NCBI RefSeq assembly: GCF_003693445.1 | Contig: NZ_RFAR01000052.1 | Span: forward strand, 1-64,000 | Length of the DNA: 64,000 bases | Reading direction: 5' to 3' | From: Aquitalea palustris | Lineage (GTDB): Bacteria; Pseudomonadota; Gammaproteobacteria; Burkholderiales; Chromobacteriaceae | Shown here: one piece after another, positions 47,150 through 56,603 of the stretch | Layout: every line of letters begins with the position of its first letter | Position numbering within the stretch: the stretch's first letter is position 1 | Translations under genes and position numbers: made by a program | The notes under the pieces: model-generated | The model's input: the letters and a program-made list of their open reading frames with translations, nothing else | Told to the model about the DNA's origin: nothing | The model's database searches: none

Positions 47150-47464
47150 TCAGGCCTGGGTCTGCTCCAAGAGGGACAGATCCACCCGTTCGCGCAATTC
47201 CTTGCCGGCCTTGAAATGCGGCACATATTTCTCAGGAACCGAGACACTGCTACCTGATTTCGGGTTACGGCCCACACGGGGCGGACGGTAGTTCAGGTCG
47301 AAGCTACCGAAGCCGCGGATTTCAATGCGGCTACCCTGTGCCAGGTTGCTGGCCATCGCATCCAGAATGGTTTTGACAGCCAGCTCAGCATCTTTGTAGA
47401 CCAACTGAGAATTGCGCTCGGCAAGACGTTCTGCCAGCCGCGCGATCAGCTCAGACTTGGTCAT
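47150..47464 (-). CDS. ihfB: Integration host factor subunit beta
   Basis: The protein has 104 residues. IHF is a heterodimer that binds and sharply bends specific DNA sites. The sequence [94 protein letters not shown] is a full HU/IHF fold, with the beta-arm proline region RNPKSG. The beta-subunit call rests on overall pattern and the conserved rpsA-ihfB order. It starts 7 bp after the rpsA stop. Confidence 0.96.
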   Translation of the reverse strand: MTKSELIARLAERLAERNSQLVYKDAELAVKTILDAMASNLAQGSRIEIRGFGSFDLNYRPPRVGRNPKSGSSVSVPEKYVPHFKAGKELRERVDLSLLEQTQA

Positions 47465-47471
47465 GATGCAA

Positions 47472-49163
47472 TTACTCGTTGGAGCCGGACAGCTTGGCCT
47501 TCAACAGAGCACCCAGGTTGGTAGTACCAGCCGAAGCGCTGTCAACCGACAGGTTCTTCATGGCGGTGCTGTCTTCCTGAGCATCCTTGGCCTTGATGGA
47601 CAGGCTGATATTGCGGGACTTGCGATCCACGGCAATGATCACGGCTTCCACTTCTTCGCCATCCTTCAGCAGGGTACGGGCATCTTCCACACGGTCGCGG
47701 GACAGCTCGGAAGCACGCAGGTAGCCTTCAACGTCCATGTCCAGGGAGATAACTGCACCCTTGGCATCAACAGCCTTCACGGTACCCTTGACCAGAGCGC
47801 CCTTGTCGTTCATGGCAACGTAGTTGTTGAACGGATCACCTTCCAGTTGCTTGATGCCCAGGGAGATGCGTTCTTTTTCCACGTCGATGGACAGAACAAC
47901 GGCTTCAACCTCGTCACCCTTCTTGAACTTGCGCACGGCATCTTCGCCGGTTTCGTTCCAGGACAGGTCGGACAGGTGAACCAGGCCGTCGATACCGCCC
48001 GGCAGGCCAACGAACACACCGAAGTCGGTGATCGACTTGATGGCGCCCTTCAGCTTGTCACCCTTGTGGAAGTTGTCGGCAAACTCGTTCCACGGGTTAG
48101 CCAGGCACTGCTTCATGCCCAGGGAGATACGACGACGGTCTTCGTCGATTTCCAGGATCATGACTTCAACTTCGTCACCAACCTGAACTACCTTGGACGG
48201 GTGTACGTTCTTGTTGGTCCAGTCCATTTCGGACACGTGTACCAGACCTTCGATGCCTTGTTCGATTTCAACAAATGCGCCGTAGTCGGTCAGGTTGGTT
48301 ACCTTGCCGAACAGACGGGTGCTGGCCGGGTAGCGACGGGACAGACCAACCCACGGATCTTCGCCCAGTTGCTTCAGGCCCAGGGATACACGGTTCTTCT
48401 CTTGGTCGAACTTCAGGACCTTGGCTTCTACTTCGTCGCCAACAGCCAGAACTTCGGACGGGTGCTTCACACGACGCCATGCCAGGTCGGTGATGTGCAG
48501 CAGGCCGTCGATGCCGCCCAGGTCAACAAACGCACCGTAGTCGGTGATGTTCTTGACGATACCCTTGATAACGGCGCCCTCTTTCAGGGTTTCCAGCAGA
48601 GCCTTGCGCTCTTCGCCCAGGGTTTCTTCCAGAACGGAACGACGCGAAACAACCACGTTGTTACGCTTGCGGTCCAGCTTGATAACCTTGAATTCGATGT
48701 TCTTGTTTTCGTACGGGGTGGTGTCTTTCACCGGGCGTACGTCAACCAGGGAACCCGGCAGGAAGGCGCGGATGCCGTTGACCATAACGGTCAGGCCACC
48801 CTTGACCTTGCCAGAGATCAGGCCGGACAGGATCTTGCCGGTTTCCAGCGCTTCTTCCAGCTCAACCCATGCAGCCAGACGCTTGGCTTTTTCACGGGAC
48901 AGCTTGGTTTCGCCAAAGCCGTTTTCCAGCGCGTCGATGGCAACAGTCACGAAGTCGCCGATGGCAACTTCAACAACGCCTTCGTCGTTCTTGAATTCTT
49001 CGGCCGGAATCAGGGATTCGGATTTCAGGCCGGCATTTACAGTTACGAAGTTGGAATCAACTGCAACGACTTCAGCAGTGATCACCTCGCCCACGCGCAT
49101 GTCGTGAAGGGTCAGGCTTTCTTCGAACAGCTGGGCAAAGTTTTCCATGGAGAGGGTAGTCAT
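47472..49163 (-). CDS. rpsA: 30S ribosomal protein S1
   Basis: The protein has 563 residues from the ATG at 49163 ([18 protein letters not shown]); an ATG five codons later (49148) is also possible. Six S1 RNA-binding repeats are visible. The first two are ribosome-binding and diverged; repeats three to six share the GAFVxxxxGxxGLVHxSxxxW and VxVxxxDxxRxRISLGxK patterns. S1 helps the small subunit capture mRNAs with weak Shine-Dalgarno sites, relevant here because several genes in the window lack one. The sequence shows the codon preference of a highly expressed gene. It lies between cmk (94 bp upstream) and ihfB. Confidence 0.98.
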   Translation of the reverse strand: MTTLSMENFAQLFEESLTLHDMRVGEVITAEVVAVDSNFVTVNAGLKSESLIPAEEFKNDEGVVEVAIGDFVTVAIDALENGFGETKLSREKAKRLAAWVELEEALETGKILSGLISGKVKGGLTVMVNGIRAFLPGSLVDVRPVKDTTPYENKNIEFKVIKLDRKRNNVVVSRRSVLEETLGEERKALLETLKEGAVIKGIVKNITDYGAFVDLGGIDGLLHITDLAWRRVKHPSEVLAVGDEVEAKVLKFDQEKNRVSLGLKQLGEDPWVGLSRRYPASTRLFGKVTNLTDYGAFVEIEQGIEGLVHVSEMDWTNKNVHPSKVVQVGDEVEVMILEIDEDRRRISLGMKQCLANPWNEFADNFHKGDKLKGAIKSITDFGVFVGLPGGIDGLVHLSDLSWNETGEDAVRKFKKGDEVEAVVLSIDVEKERISLGIKQLEGDPFNNYVAMNDKGALVKGTVKAVDAKGAVISLDMDVEGYLRASELSRDRVEDARTLLKDGEEVEAVIIAVDRKSRNISLSIKAKDAQEDSTAMKNLSVDSASAGTTNLGALLKAKLSGSNE

Positions 49164-49257
49164 CAAGCTTACTCTCGGTGCACACCTTGCGGCGTGCGGG
49201 GTTAGGGTTGAACACAGGGCGCCTCTTGCAGTGCAGCAAGGATTGCCCCTTAAAAAA

Positions 49258-49926
49258 TCATATGCCGGAGGCCTGGGACTGCCCGAAGCAGCGGAGTACC
49301 GTTTCGACCGCCTGGTCGATGGTGAGCTCCGTGGTGTCGAGCAGAAAGGCGTCCGGCTCTTGGCGCAGCGGCGCTACCGCCCGGGCCGCATCGCGCGTGT
49401 CCCGATCGATAATGTCCTGCAGAATCCGTGGGAGGTTAGCAGATTCCCCCTTGCCGATCAACTGCTTATGGCGGCGCGCTGCACGTTCATCGGCACTGGC
49501 GGTCAAAAAAATCTTGGTCGCAGCCTGCGGAAACACCACCGAACCCATGTCGCGGCCATCGGTCACCAGGCCTGGAAGCACGGCAAAATCACGCTGTCGC
49601 TGCAAAAGCGCGGCACGCACTGCGGGCAGAGCTGCCACTTTCGATGCGCCAATACCGATTTCTTCCGCCCGGATGTCTTCACTGACATCGTTGCCATCCA
49701 GCCACACCCGCCCCTGCTCGAAAGCCGCCGGCAAGGTAGTCGCCAGTGCGGCCAGCGGCAGTTCGGCATCCCATGCCACGTCCAGCTTGCGCGCATGCAA
49801 GGCGAGCAGGCGGTAGAGTGAGCCAGAGTCGAGATAATGAAAACCCAGGCGCTGGGCAACGATGGCGGCGACAGTACCCTTGCCGGAAGCGGAAGGGCCG
49901 TCGATGGTGATAACGGGAACTGACAT
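49258..49926 (-). CDS. cmk: Cytidylate kinase
   Basis: The protein has 222 residues. It phosphorylates CMP and dCMP. The start at 49926 ([28 protein letters not shown]) puts the P-loop GPSASGKGT at residues 9-17; an ATG five codons earlier is possible. The motifs [38 protein letters not shown] and [25 protein letters not shown] are those of the Cmk family. The order cmk-rpsA-ihfB is conserved widely. aroA, usually upstream on the same strand, is here divergent, with 282 bp between starts. Confidence 0.96.
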   Translation of the reverse strand: MSVPVITIDGPSASGKGTVAAIVAQRLGFHYLDSGSLYRLLALHARKLDVAWDAELPLAALATTLPAAFEQGRVWLDGNDVSEDIRAEEIGIGASKVAALPAVRAALLQRQRDFAVLPGLVTDGRDMGSVVFPQAATKIFLTASADERAARRHKQLIGKGESANLPRILQDIIDRDTRDAARAVAPLRQEPDAFLLDTTELTIDQAVETVLRCFGQSQASGI

Positions 49927-50208
49927 GGGCTTGACTTGCATCCTGTAGCACACGACGACGGGCTGATCCGTCGCCAAACCGTTGATTTTAACGCAGCCGC
50001 TGAACGGCAGGAACGGCTTTGGCGGGATTTTCTGGCGCAACGCAGCAAACAAAGCGGCAAGACGACAATATTGTAGTTTGCACGTTACCCCGCTGGCCTT
50101 TACAGTGATAGGCCGCAACGCCCGCCAGCCCTGCCTGCCGCAGGCTGTGCCCGCGTGATGACAATACCCGGACAATTCACGACACCTACAGAGACTCGAC
50201 GCAACGCC

Positions 50209-51495
50209 ATGGAACAGCTCCGCCTTACTCCGACTCCGCACCTTGCCGGCACCATCAAGCTGCCCGGTTCCAAAAGCATTTCCAATCGCACCCTGCTGCT
50301 GGCTGCGCTGTCCAGCGGCACCACGCTGGTACGCGACCTGCTGGATTCGGATGACATCCGTCACATGCTGGCCGCACTGGGCCTGCTAGGCGTAAGCGTT
50401 GAACAGCTGGGCAATAGCCGTGACTTCCGGGTACAAGGCGTGGGTGGCGAGTTTCCGGTCAAGAGCGCCGACCTGTTCCTGGGCAATGCCGGCACCGCTT
50501 TTCGCCCACTGACCGCTGCATTGGCGCTGATGCAGGGTCATTACCAGTTGTCTGGCGTGGCGCGCATGCATGAGCGGCCGATTGGCGATCTGGTGGATGC
50601 CTTGCGTGCGGCCGGCGCAGAGATCAGTTACCGGGGCAATCCGGGCTACCCGCCACTGGCCATCGGCCCGGCCAGCTTGCGCGCTGGCGAGGTGATTCCG
50701 GTCAAGGGCAATGTCTCCAGCCAGTTCCTGACTGCCTTGCTGATGGCGCTGCCACTGACCGGTGAAACCGTCACCATTGAAGTGGTCGGCGAGCTGATTT
50801 CCAAACCCTATATAGAGATAACGCTCAACCTGATGGCACGTTTCGGCGTACAGGTAGAGCGACAGGGCTGGCAGCGTTTCGTCATTCCGGGTGGCCAGCA
50901 CTATATTTCGCCAGGCGAAGTCCATGTTGAAGGCGATGCCTCCAGCGCCTCTTATTTCCTCGCCGCCGGCGCACTGGCTGGTGGTCCGGTACGGGTGGAG
51001 GGCGTGGGCAACAACAGCATTCAGGGCGATGTGAAATTTGCCGACACCCTGCGCCAGATGGGTGTGGCCATCACCATGGGGGACAACTGGATCGAAGCCT
51101 CTGCCAGCGGCAAGCTCAAGGCGATTGATGTGGACCTGAACCACATCCCGGATGCCGCCATGACCATTGCCGTGGCTGCCCTGGCAGCCGACGGCACCAC
51201 CACCCTGCGCAATATCGAAAGCTGGCGCGTCAAGGAAACCGACCGCCTGTCGGCCATGGCCACCGAACTGCGCAAGGTTGGTGCCACCGTGGAGGAAGGC
51301 CAGGACTACATCCGCATCACCCCGCCCGAACAGCTGCTGGCCGATGCCGAGATCGACACCTACGACGATCACCGCATGGCCATGTGTTTCTCGCTGGTTT
51401 CCCTGCTGGGGGTGCCGGTGGTCATCAATGACCCCAAGTGCGTGGCCAAGACGTTCCCGGACTATTTCGAGGTGCTGGCCACCCTGACTGCCTGA
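50209..51495 (+). CDS. aroA: 3-phosphoshikimate 1-carboxyvinyltransferase (EPSP synthase)
   Basis: The protein has 428 residues from the ATG at 50209 ([34 protein letters not shown]). It joins phosphoenolpyruvate to shikimate-3-phosphate in the chorismate pathway. Conserved sites are [10 protein letters not shown], the loop [33 protein letters not shown] and [17 protein letters not shown]. The GNAGTA-x-RP sequence is class I, although the usual Met before Arg-Pro is Phe here. It is transcribed away from cmk and ended by a clear terminator, so it forms its own unit. Confidence 0.97.
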   Translation: MEQLRLTPTPHLAGTIKLPGSKSISNRTLLLAALSSGTTLVRDLLDSDDIRHMLAALGLLGVSVEQLGNSRDFRVQGVGGEFPVKSADLFLGNAGTAFRPLTAALALMQGHYQLSGVARMHERPIGDLVDALRAAGAEISYRGNPGYPPLAIGPASLRAGEVIPVKGNVSSQFLTALLMALPLTGETVTIEVVGELISKPYIEITLNLMARFGVQVERQGWQRFVIPGGQHYISPGEVHVEGDASSASYFLAAGALAGGPVRVEGVGNNSIQGDVKFADTLRQMGVAITMGDNWIEASASGKLKAIDVDLNHIPDAAMTIAVAALAADGTTTLRNIESWRVKETDRLSAMATELRKVGATVEEGQDYIRITPPEQLLADAEIDTYDDHRMAMCFSLVSLLGVPVVINDPKCVAKTFPDYFEVLATLTA

Positions 51496-51522
51496 TACCG
51501 GTCATTGCTCCACCCATCATCA

Positions 51523-51545
51523 CGCCCGCAATAGCGGGCGTTTTT
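51523..51545 (+). terminator. Terminator after aroA
   Basis: CGCCCGC (51523-51529) and GCGGGCG (51534-51540) with a 4-base loop, then TTTTT at 51541-51545, 27 bp after the aroA stop. Confidence 0.9.
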
Positions 51546-51630
51546 CATTTACACAGCATAATCTTCTTGCCAAGCACTGCCAGATAAAACCACAATATCT
51601 GGCAATACAATCAAATAACATCACCACATA

Positions 51631-52074
51631 ATGACAAACCTCTATCACTTGCGCCGTGATTTCATGCAGCGCTTTGACCTACCCGTACCCCAGCACCCCG
51701 GGCTTTATCCAGACGCGCTACCCATGTGGGAAAACATGCTGCAAGAAGAGATGGCCGAACTCCTGCATGCGCTACAAGAATTCAAGCAACTGGAAAACTG
51801 CGACCCCGTCGAAAAAGTGCGCCGCATGGCGGAGCTGACTGCCGAAGGTGTGGATGTACTGAATGTGCTGACCGGCCTGCTGCTGTCGCAAGGCATGCCG
51901 CTGGAAGCCATGACCGAGGCCATTCATCAGGCCAATCTGCGCAAGCAGGTAGCTGGTCAAGTGCGACGGCGTGCCGATGGCAAGGTACTGAAACCGGCAG
52001 GCTGGCAGCCGGCTGACAAATGTGGCGTCATTCGCGCTGCCTTGCACCATGACAAGAGCACGGCGCAAGATTAA
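51631..52074 (+). CDS. MazG-like all-alpha NTP pyrophosphohydrolase family protein
   Basis: The protein has 147 residues. Residues about 25-105 are predicted all-helical and carry an acidic pattern (MLQEEMAELLHALQEF, then AELTAEGVDVLNVLTGLLL). This matches the ExxE...ExxD metal-binding layout of MazG/dimeric dUTPase-like nucleotide pyrophosphohydrolases. The tail (RKQVAGQVRRRADGKVLKPAGWQPADKCGVIRAALH) contains KPAGWxPAD, often seen after such domains in stand-alone phosphoribosyl-ATP-pyrophosphatase-like proteins. The substrate cannot be told from sequence; a house-cleaning role is likely. It has an AT-rich leader and is followed 72 bp later by cytochrome b561. Confidence 0.75.
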   Translation: MTNLYHLRRDFMQRFDLPVPQHPGLYPDALPMWENMLQEEMAELLHALQEFKQLENCDPVEKVRRMAELTAEGVDVLNVLTGLLLSQGMPLEAMTEAIHQANLRKQVAGQVRRRADGKVLKPAGWQPADKCGVIRAALHHDKSTAQD

Positions 52075-52146
52075 GTCTGGTTTAATACTCTCTGGCTATG
52101 ATGCGGCCAGATCAAACCGGACATTCCCGACGCGGAAGGGACCATC

Positions 52147-52695
52147 ATGCTGAAAAATTCACAACACAGTTACGGCCGTCTGGCCCGTGCCTTTCACTGG
52201 CTGGGCGCACTGGCAGTCATCGCGGCGCTGGCCTTTATCGAATTCAAGGACATCGCGCCCAAGGGCAGTCCACTGCGTGACTTGCTGAAATCCGGCCATT
52301 TCCAGGCTGGCGTCATCGTCTTGCTGCTGGTGCTGCCGCGCCTGTTGTGGCGACTGGCCAACCGGATGCCGGACATCACCCCGGCGCCGCAACCGGCTGC
52401 CATGCTGCTGGCGCATGCTGCGCACTGGCTGTTGTATGGCCTGATGATCGCCCTGCCGCTGCTGGGCATTGCCATCGTGCAGGGCAATGGCAAGGATGTG
52501 GTGTTGCTGGGCAGCACGCTGCCGGTCTTGTTCAACATCGGCAAGGAAACCGCCCACAACCTCAAGGACATTCACGAAGCGCTGGGCAATCTGCTGCTGT
52601 GGCTGGCCATCTTCCATGCCGCTGCCGCGGTATGGCATCACCACTTCGTCAAGGATGACACCCTCACCCGCCTGACCGGGCCGCTGCGTCCCTGA
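52147..52695 (+). CDS. Cytochrome b561 family protein
   Basis: The protein has 182 residues and four membrane helices. Histidines suited to bind heme b lie in RAFHWLGAL (about 17), KSGHFQAGVIV (about 51), AHAAHWLLYGLMIALPLLG (about 95) and HEALGNLLLWLAIFHAAAAVWHHHF (about 142 and 155). These residues follow the CybB/YodB pattern. Such proteins move electrons from ubiquinol, in YodB to superoxide. The C-terminus DTLTRLTGPL is typical of the family. It is transcribed as a unit with, or just after, the MazG-like gene and ends in a terminator. Confidence 0.92.
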   Translation: MLKNSQHSYGRLARAFHWLGALAVIAALAFIEFKDIAPKGSPLRDLLKSGHFQAGVIVLLLVLPRLLWRLANRMPDITPAPQPAAMLLAHAAHWLLYGLMIALPLLGIAIVQGNGKDVVLLGSTLPVLFNIGKETAHNLKDIHEALGNLLLWLAIFHAAAAVWHHHFVKDDTLTRLTGPLRP

Positions 52696-52711
52696 ACGAT
52701 GCCACCCTACC

Positions 52712-52735
52712 AAACCCGGCCATGCCGGGTTTTTT
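52712..52735. terminator. Bidirectional terminator
   Basis: AAACCCGGC (52712-52720) and GCCGGGTTT (52724-52732) form a perfect 9-bp stem with a 3-base loop, running into a T tract to 52735. It lies between cytochrome b561 and the convergent MFS gene. Confidence 0.88.
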
Positions 52736-52748
52736 ATTGCCTGCGCTC

Positions 52749-54266
52749 TCAACGCAAATCGCGCTGCCACAGCGACAACAACAGGGCCAGGCCGGCCAGT
52801 GCCGCCAACGACAGCAAGGCATGGTCACAGGCAATCAACACCGTCTGCTGGGTGACTTGCGCGGATAGACGCGCCAGACTCGCCGCATCCACCCCTTCCC
52901 CCCACTGCCGCAGCGTCACCCCATCCAGTCGGCCCAGCAGCGCCAGCCGCGCCTCCGCCTCGCCAGCTTGCAGCTGCAGCGTAGCCAGGCCGGTTCCCAG
53001 CGCACCAGCCAGTTCACGCATGATGTTTTTCAGTTGATAGGCATGGGCGAAGTCTTCGACCTGCACCTCGGCATACGTCATGGCCGCAATCTGCAAGACC
53101 GACAATACCGGCACCAGCCCATGCAGCAGAATCGCCGGCAACAAGCTGGCCAGCGCCGCCCCCGGCATGGCCGCTCCGGCCAGCCACAGACAACACAACG
53201 CCAGCAAGGCAAAGCCGATGGCCAGCACATGGTGACGCCGCGTCAGCCAGCGGCTGGCATACAGATAGGCCAGCGCCATCGCTACCGTCACCATGCTGCC
53301 CATGCTCATGGCCCAGCCGGTAGTGACAAAATCAAAGCCCAGCCCGCGCTGCAGCAAGCTAGACAAAAGGTAGGACCAGATACCATTGCACAGGTAATAC
53401 AGGACATAGAAAGCCAGCCCCATCAGATAGCGGCGGCGCAATAGCGCATGCAGTTGCAACCAGGGATCGGGATGGGTGTGACTGCGCCGCCAGGCCAGCC
53501 CCAGCAACAGTGCACCACCCAGCAAGGCCAGCCACATGCCGGGGCGGGCCGCAAAGCGCAAAAAGCGCAAATCCTCCAGCGTATGCAGCACCAGCAAAGC
53601 ACCCAGCCCCACGGCCGCCACCGCCACCCAATCCAGCTCGCCAGCCTGGGCACGGGTGGGCGCACCGGCATGGCGCGGATAGCTCAGCTGCACCAGCAAC
53701 AGTAATACCGGCACAAACGCCGCCTGCAACCAGAAAATGGCCTGCCAGCCCCAGTCCTCCACTAACAGGGCTGACAACCACGGCGATATACCGGACAGGG
53801 AAAACAGGCCTAACAAAAAGCCATACATCAACGGCTTGCGTTCCTTCGGCTGCGCCACCAACTGCAGCAGAATGCGTGAGGCGGTAAACAGCCCGCCGCC
53901 GCCCAAACCCTGCAACAGCCGCGCCAGCGCCAGACTGGTGATGTCCTCGGCCAGGGCACAGCCCACACTGCCGGCCATGAACAGCAGCAAAGCCCACTGG
54001 GTGTAGCGGCGATAGCTGATCAGCGTGGCAAAGCGCCCCAGCAGCAGATTGACCAGCACTGCCCCCACGGCAAAGCTGGTCAGCGCCCACAGATACTCCT
54101 GCGGCGCGGCAGCCACCCCGCCCTGAATGGCAGCGCCGGCCACCCCCATCATGCTGACCGCGACAAAGTCAGCCCCGGTGACCAGACCCAGCGTCAGGCC
54201 GAACAATCTCACCTGCCAGGGGCGGCACTCGGGGTGGGCTTGCAATAACACGGGATAGGCATTCAT
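52749..54266 (-). CDS. MFS multidrug-type transporter (14-helix, DHA2-like)
   Basis: The protein has 505 residues and about 14 hydrophobic helices. Recognisable motifs are an acidic residue in helix 1 (GLVTGADFVAVSMMGVAGAAIQ), RYTQWALLLFMAGSVGCALAEDITSLALARLLQGLGGGGLFTASRILLQLV in helices 3-4 and SLSGISPWLSALLVEDWGWQAIFWL in helix 5. These match EmrB/QacA-like proton-driven exporters. No membrane-fusion partner of the EmrA type is encoded next to it. A LysR regulator gene is divergent across 90 bp and is its likely regulator. Confidence 0.88.
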   Translation of the reverse strand: MNAYPVLLQAHPECRPWQVRLFGLTLGLVTGADFVAVSMMGVAGAAIQGGVAAAPQEYLWALTSFAVGAVLVNLLLGRFATLISYRRYTQWALLLFMAGSVGCALAEDITSLALARLLQGLGGGGLFTASRILLQLVAQPKERKPLMYGFLLGLFSLSGISPWLSALLVEDWGWQAIFWLQAAFVPVLLLLVQLSYPRHAGAPTRAQAGELDWVAVAAVGLGALLVLHTLEDLRFLRFAARPGMWLALLGGALLLGLAWRRSHTHPDPWLQLHALLRRRYLMGLAFYVLYYLCNGIWSYLLSSLLQRGLGFDFVTTGWAMSMGSMVTVAMALAYLYASRWLTRRHHVLAIGFALLALCCLWLAGAAMPGAALASLLPAILLHGLVPVLSVLQIAAMTYAEVQVEDFAHAYQLKNIMRELAGALGTGLATLQLQAGEAEARLALLGRLDGVTLRQWGEGVDAASLARLSAQVTQQTVLIACDHALLSLAALAGLALLLSLWQRDLR

Positions 54267-54322
54267 TCGGCTAGGCGCTTTGAGCTGGGATGGATCACGC
54301 TGACTATAAAGACCATGGTATT

Positions 54323-54357
54323 TTGAATAAACCGTCTAAATTGAAATGATTATTCAA
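54323..54357. promoter_or_regulatory. Inverted repeat in MFS / LysR divergent promoter
   Basis: TTGAATAA (54323-54330) and its exact complement TTATTCAA (54350-54357) face each other across 19 bp in the 90-bp divergent region. The right arm reaches the first base of the LysR-type start codon. Its symmetry and position fit autoregulation plus control of the exporter by the LysR-type protein. Confidence 0.45.
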
Positions 54358-55286
54358 TGTCACGTACAAACGACTGGAATGACTGGTATCTGTTTAATTG
54401 CGTGGCGCAGCTGGGCAGCTTCAGCCGGGCGGCCGAACGACTGCAACTGCCGAAATCGACAGTCAGCACCAGTCTGGCCCGCCTGGAACAAAAGCTGGGT
54501 AGCCGTTTGCTGGAACGCAGCACCCGCCGTCTGCGCCTGACTGAAGCTGGCTTTCGTTTGCTGGCAGAAATCAGCCCCTTGTTTGCCAGGCTGGAAGATG
54601 TAGCCGACCACTTGCAAGGCCAGACCGAAGCACCACTCAGCGGCACGCTGCGCATTGCCGCGCCATACGAATTCGCCAGCCTGCATCTGAGTCCGGTGCT
54701 GTGCGACATCATGCAGGCACATCCGGGCCTGCATATCGAGGTGGACGTCATCAGCAATCAGACCGACCCACTGAGCAGCGGACATGACCTGAGCTTTGTC
54801 ATGACCAGCCAGCCCTTGCCCGACTCAAGTCAACTGGGCAAGCGCTTGTACACCCTGCAGCAGGGCCTGTTTGCGGCACCGTCCTTGCTGGCTGAACGCG
54901 GTCAGCCGCAACATCCATCAGCACTGGAGGCCTGGCCGCTGCTGGGCGCGGCCAGCGCCCTGCCCTGGCGCTTGCAACATGCCGATGGCAGGCAGTACGC
55001 ACTGCAACAGGACTTGCACCTGCAAACAGCCAATGCCGGGCTGCGATTGCAAGCCGCCATTGCCGGACGCGGGGTGTGCCTGGTGTCCTGCAATTTTTCC
55101 GCTACGGCGCTGGCGGCCGGACAGCTGCAACGCATCCTCACCGACTGGACACTGCCCCCGCTGAAAACCTATGCGCTGGTGCCCAATCGCAGCTTGCTGC
55201 CCACCAAGACCCGACTGTTGCTCGATGGGCTGGAACAGCATTTTGCCGCAACAGAACGGCAAGCCGTTCAAGCCGGCAGCCGGTGA
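54357..55286 (+). CDS. LysR family transcriptional regulator
   Basis: The protein has 309 residues. The helix-turn-helix is in NDWYLFNCVAQLGSFSRAAERLQLPKSTVSTSLARLEQKLGSRLLERSTRRLRLTEAG, and the effector domain covers about 90-295. The style (ERSTRRLRLTEAG, SGTLRIAAPYEF) places it in the AaeR/CrgA-like branch, which often controls exporters. The ATG at 54357 has no visible ribosome binding site and is overlapped by the right arm of an inverted repeat, so binding there could block its own expression. Confidence 0.92.
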   Translation: MSRTNDWNDWYLFNCVAQLGSFSRAAERLQLPKSTVSTSLARLEQKLGSRLLERSTRRLRLTEAGFRLLAEISPLFARLEDVADHLQGQTEAPLSGTLRIAAPYEFASLHLSPVLCDIMQAHPGLHIEVDVISNQTDPLSSGHDLSFVMTSQPLPDSSQLGKRLYTLQQGLFAAPSLLAERGQPQHPSALEAWPLLGAASALPWRLQHADGRQYALQQDLHLQTANAGLRLQAAIAGRGVCLVSCNFSATALAAGQLQRILTDWTLPPLKTYALVPNRSLLPTKTRLLLDGLEQHFAATERQAVQAGSR

Positions 55287-55293
55287 CGGCAAG

Positions 55294-55317
55294 AAAAAAG
55301 GACGTCTCCCGACGTCC
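55294..55317 (-). terminator. Terminator after the LacI-family gene
   Basis: GGACGTC (55300-55306) and GACGTCC (55311-55317) form a 7-bp stem with a 4-base loop and six A at 55294-55299. This reads as a T tract on the minus strand, 26 bp past the repressor's stop. Confidence 0.75.
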
Positions 55318-55343
55318 TCCGTGGCGGTAGATGCGGCCTGCAA

Positions 55344-56363
55344 TCAGCGCGGCGCACCATCCTGCCCGGCATCCGCCGCCATGGTGTACGCGGTCGAACC
55401 ACGGGCAATCAGCCGCCCGGACAGCACCACCTTGCGTGCGCTGCGTGCCGGGTCTTCCAGCCGTTCCAGCAGCATTTTCATGGCGGTGCGGCCGATGTCG
55501 TACACCGGCTGCTCGATTACCGTCAGGCCGGGGCCGGCCAGCTCGGTCCAGTTGTCATTGTCAAAACCGGCCAGCGCCAGCTGTTGCGGAATGGCAATGC
55601 CAGCGGCACGGGCGCCGCGCAACATGCCCAGCAGCACCAGGCCATTGCTGGCGATCAGCGCCTGCGGCACGGCAGGCTCGGCCAGCCAGGCGCGCATGGC
55701 CTGCTCGGCGGCCTCCGGCGTGGGGGCAATAAAGCGCGCTTCGGCCTGCAAACCATGCCGCTGCATGGCTGCCAGCACCCCGGCATGGCGCTCGGCCCCG
55801 GTGGTACTGGTATTGCCAAACAAACCACCAATACGCTGATAGCCCTGCGCCAGCAGATGCTCCACCAGCAGGCTGGCCGCCTCGGCATTGTCCAGCACCA
55901 CGGCATCCGCCTGTCCGGGTGGGGCGGCGCGATCGATCAGCACTACCGGAAAGCCCAGTTGCTGCGGGTCCAGCTTCTGCGCCGTGGCACGGGTGGGGGC
56001 AAAAATCACCCCGGTTACCCGCTCCTCCTGCATCAGCCGCAGATACATGGCTTCTTTTTGCGGGTTCTCGTCGGTATTGCACAGGATGACGCGCATGCCC
56101 ACCGCGTAGGCCGCGTCTTCCACGGCACGGCTGACCGCGGTAAAGAAGGGGTTGCGGATGTCCGACACAATCAGCCCGATGGTGTGGCTGTGCTGCGAGC
56201 GCAGCCGTCGCGCCGACAGATTGGGCAGATAGCCGGTGGCGGCCACGGCGGCTTCCACCTTCTTGCGCAGTTCATCGCTGACCGGGCCATCGCCCAGCGC
56301 ACGTGACACCGTGGCTACCGAAACACCTGCGGCCAGGGCAACATCCTTGATGCGTACGGTCAT
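55344..56363 (-). CDS. LacI family transcriptional regulator of the fructose operon (FruR-like)
   Basis: The protein has 339 residues from MTVRIKDVALAAGVSVATVSRALGDGPVSDELRKKVEAAVAATGYLPN. An ATG 13 codons upstream (56402) is possible but adds residues outside the family pattern. The helix-turn-helix, the hinge (NLSARRLRSQHSHTIGLIVSDIRNPFF) and the sugar-binding domain are complete. It is divergent from fruB with about 240 bp between start codons. A palindrome of LacI type sits inside the likely fru promoter. Fructose 1-phosphate or fructose is the probable inducer (inference). Confidence 0.9.
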   Translation of the reverse strand: MTVRIKDVALAAGVSVATVSRALGDGPVSDELRKKVEAAVAATGYLPNLSARRLRSQHSHTIGLIVSDIRNPFFTAVSRAVEDAAYAVGMRVILCNTDENPQKEAMYLRLMQEERVTGVIFAPTRATAQKLDPQQLGFPVVLIDRAAPPGQADAVVLDNAEAASLLVEHLLAQGYQRIGGLFGNTSTTGAERHAGVLAAMQRHGLQAEARFIAPTPEAAEQAMRAWLAEPAVPQALIASNGLVLLGMLRGARAAGIAIPQQLALAGFDNDNWTELAGPGLTVIEQPVYDIGRTAMKMLLERLEDPARSARKVVLSGRLIARGSTAYTMAADAGQDGAPR

Positions 56364-56487
56364 TTTGCAATCGTTTTCAGTCAGATTGTCGTGATCCTGC
56401 ATCAAGTCAAAAAGCTTTGCAAGCCTTTAATTACAAGGATCATTAGCAAGTCAGATGTTGTTTGATCAAGATGATCTACGATCAATA

Positions 56488-56516
56488 TTGACAGGTGTTG
56501 TGTAATCGATTTCAAT
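56488..56516 (+). promoter_or_regulatory. fru operon promoter with overlapping operator
   Basis: TTGACA (56488-56493) and TTCAAT (56511-56516) are 17 bp apart, a good sigma-70 spacing with a consensus -35. Between and across them is the near-perfect palindrome TGTAATCGATTTCA (56501-56514). Its ATCGAT centre and TGxAA/TTxCA arms match LacI/Cra-family operators. A repressor bound there would block RNA polymerase. A looser inverted repeat TTGATC...GATCAA (56462-56485) lies just upstream. Confidence 0.6.
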
Positions 56517-56603
56517 GCCATCAACGCAACACCAGACAATAGCCAGCACCGCCCCTTTTTGGGTGCAATGCAGCAAAATAACAGTACCAGGAGACCACTC
56601 CCG

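Noticed and set aside
47412-49205. 597-codon open frame opposite rpsA
   Set aside because: It mirrors the repeats of S1 in antisense. The repetitive composition comes from the six S1 domains, not from a real repeat protein.
51631-52074. MazG-like gene as the antitoxin-side partner of a toxin system
   Set aside because: No toxin-like gene is adjacent; the neighbours are aroA and cytochrome b561.
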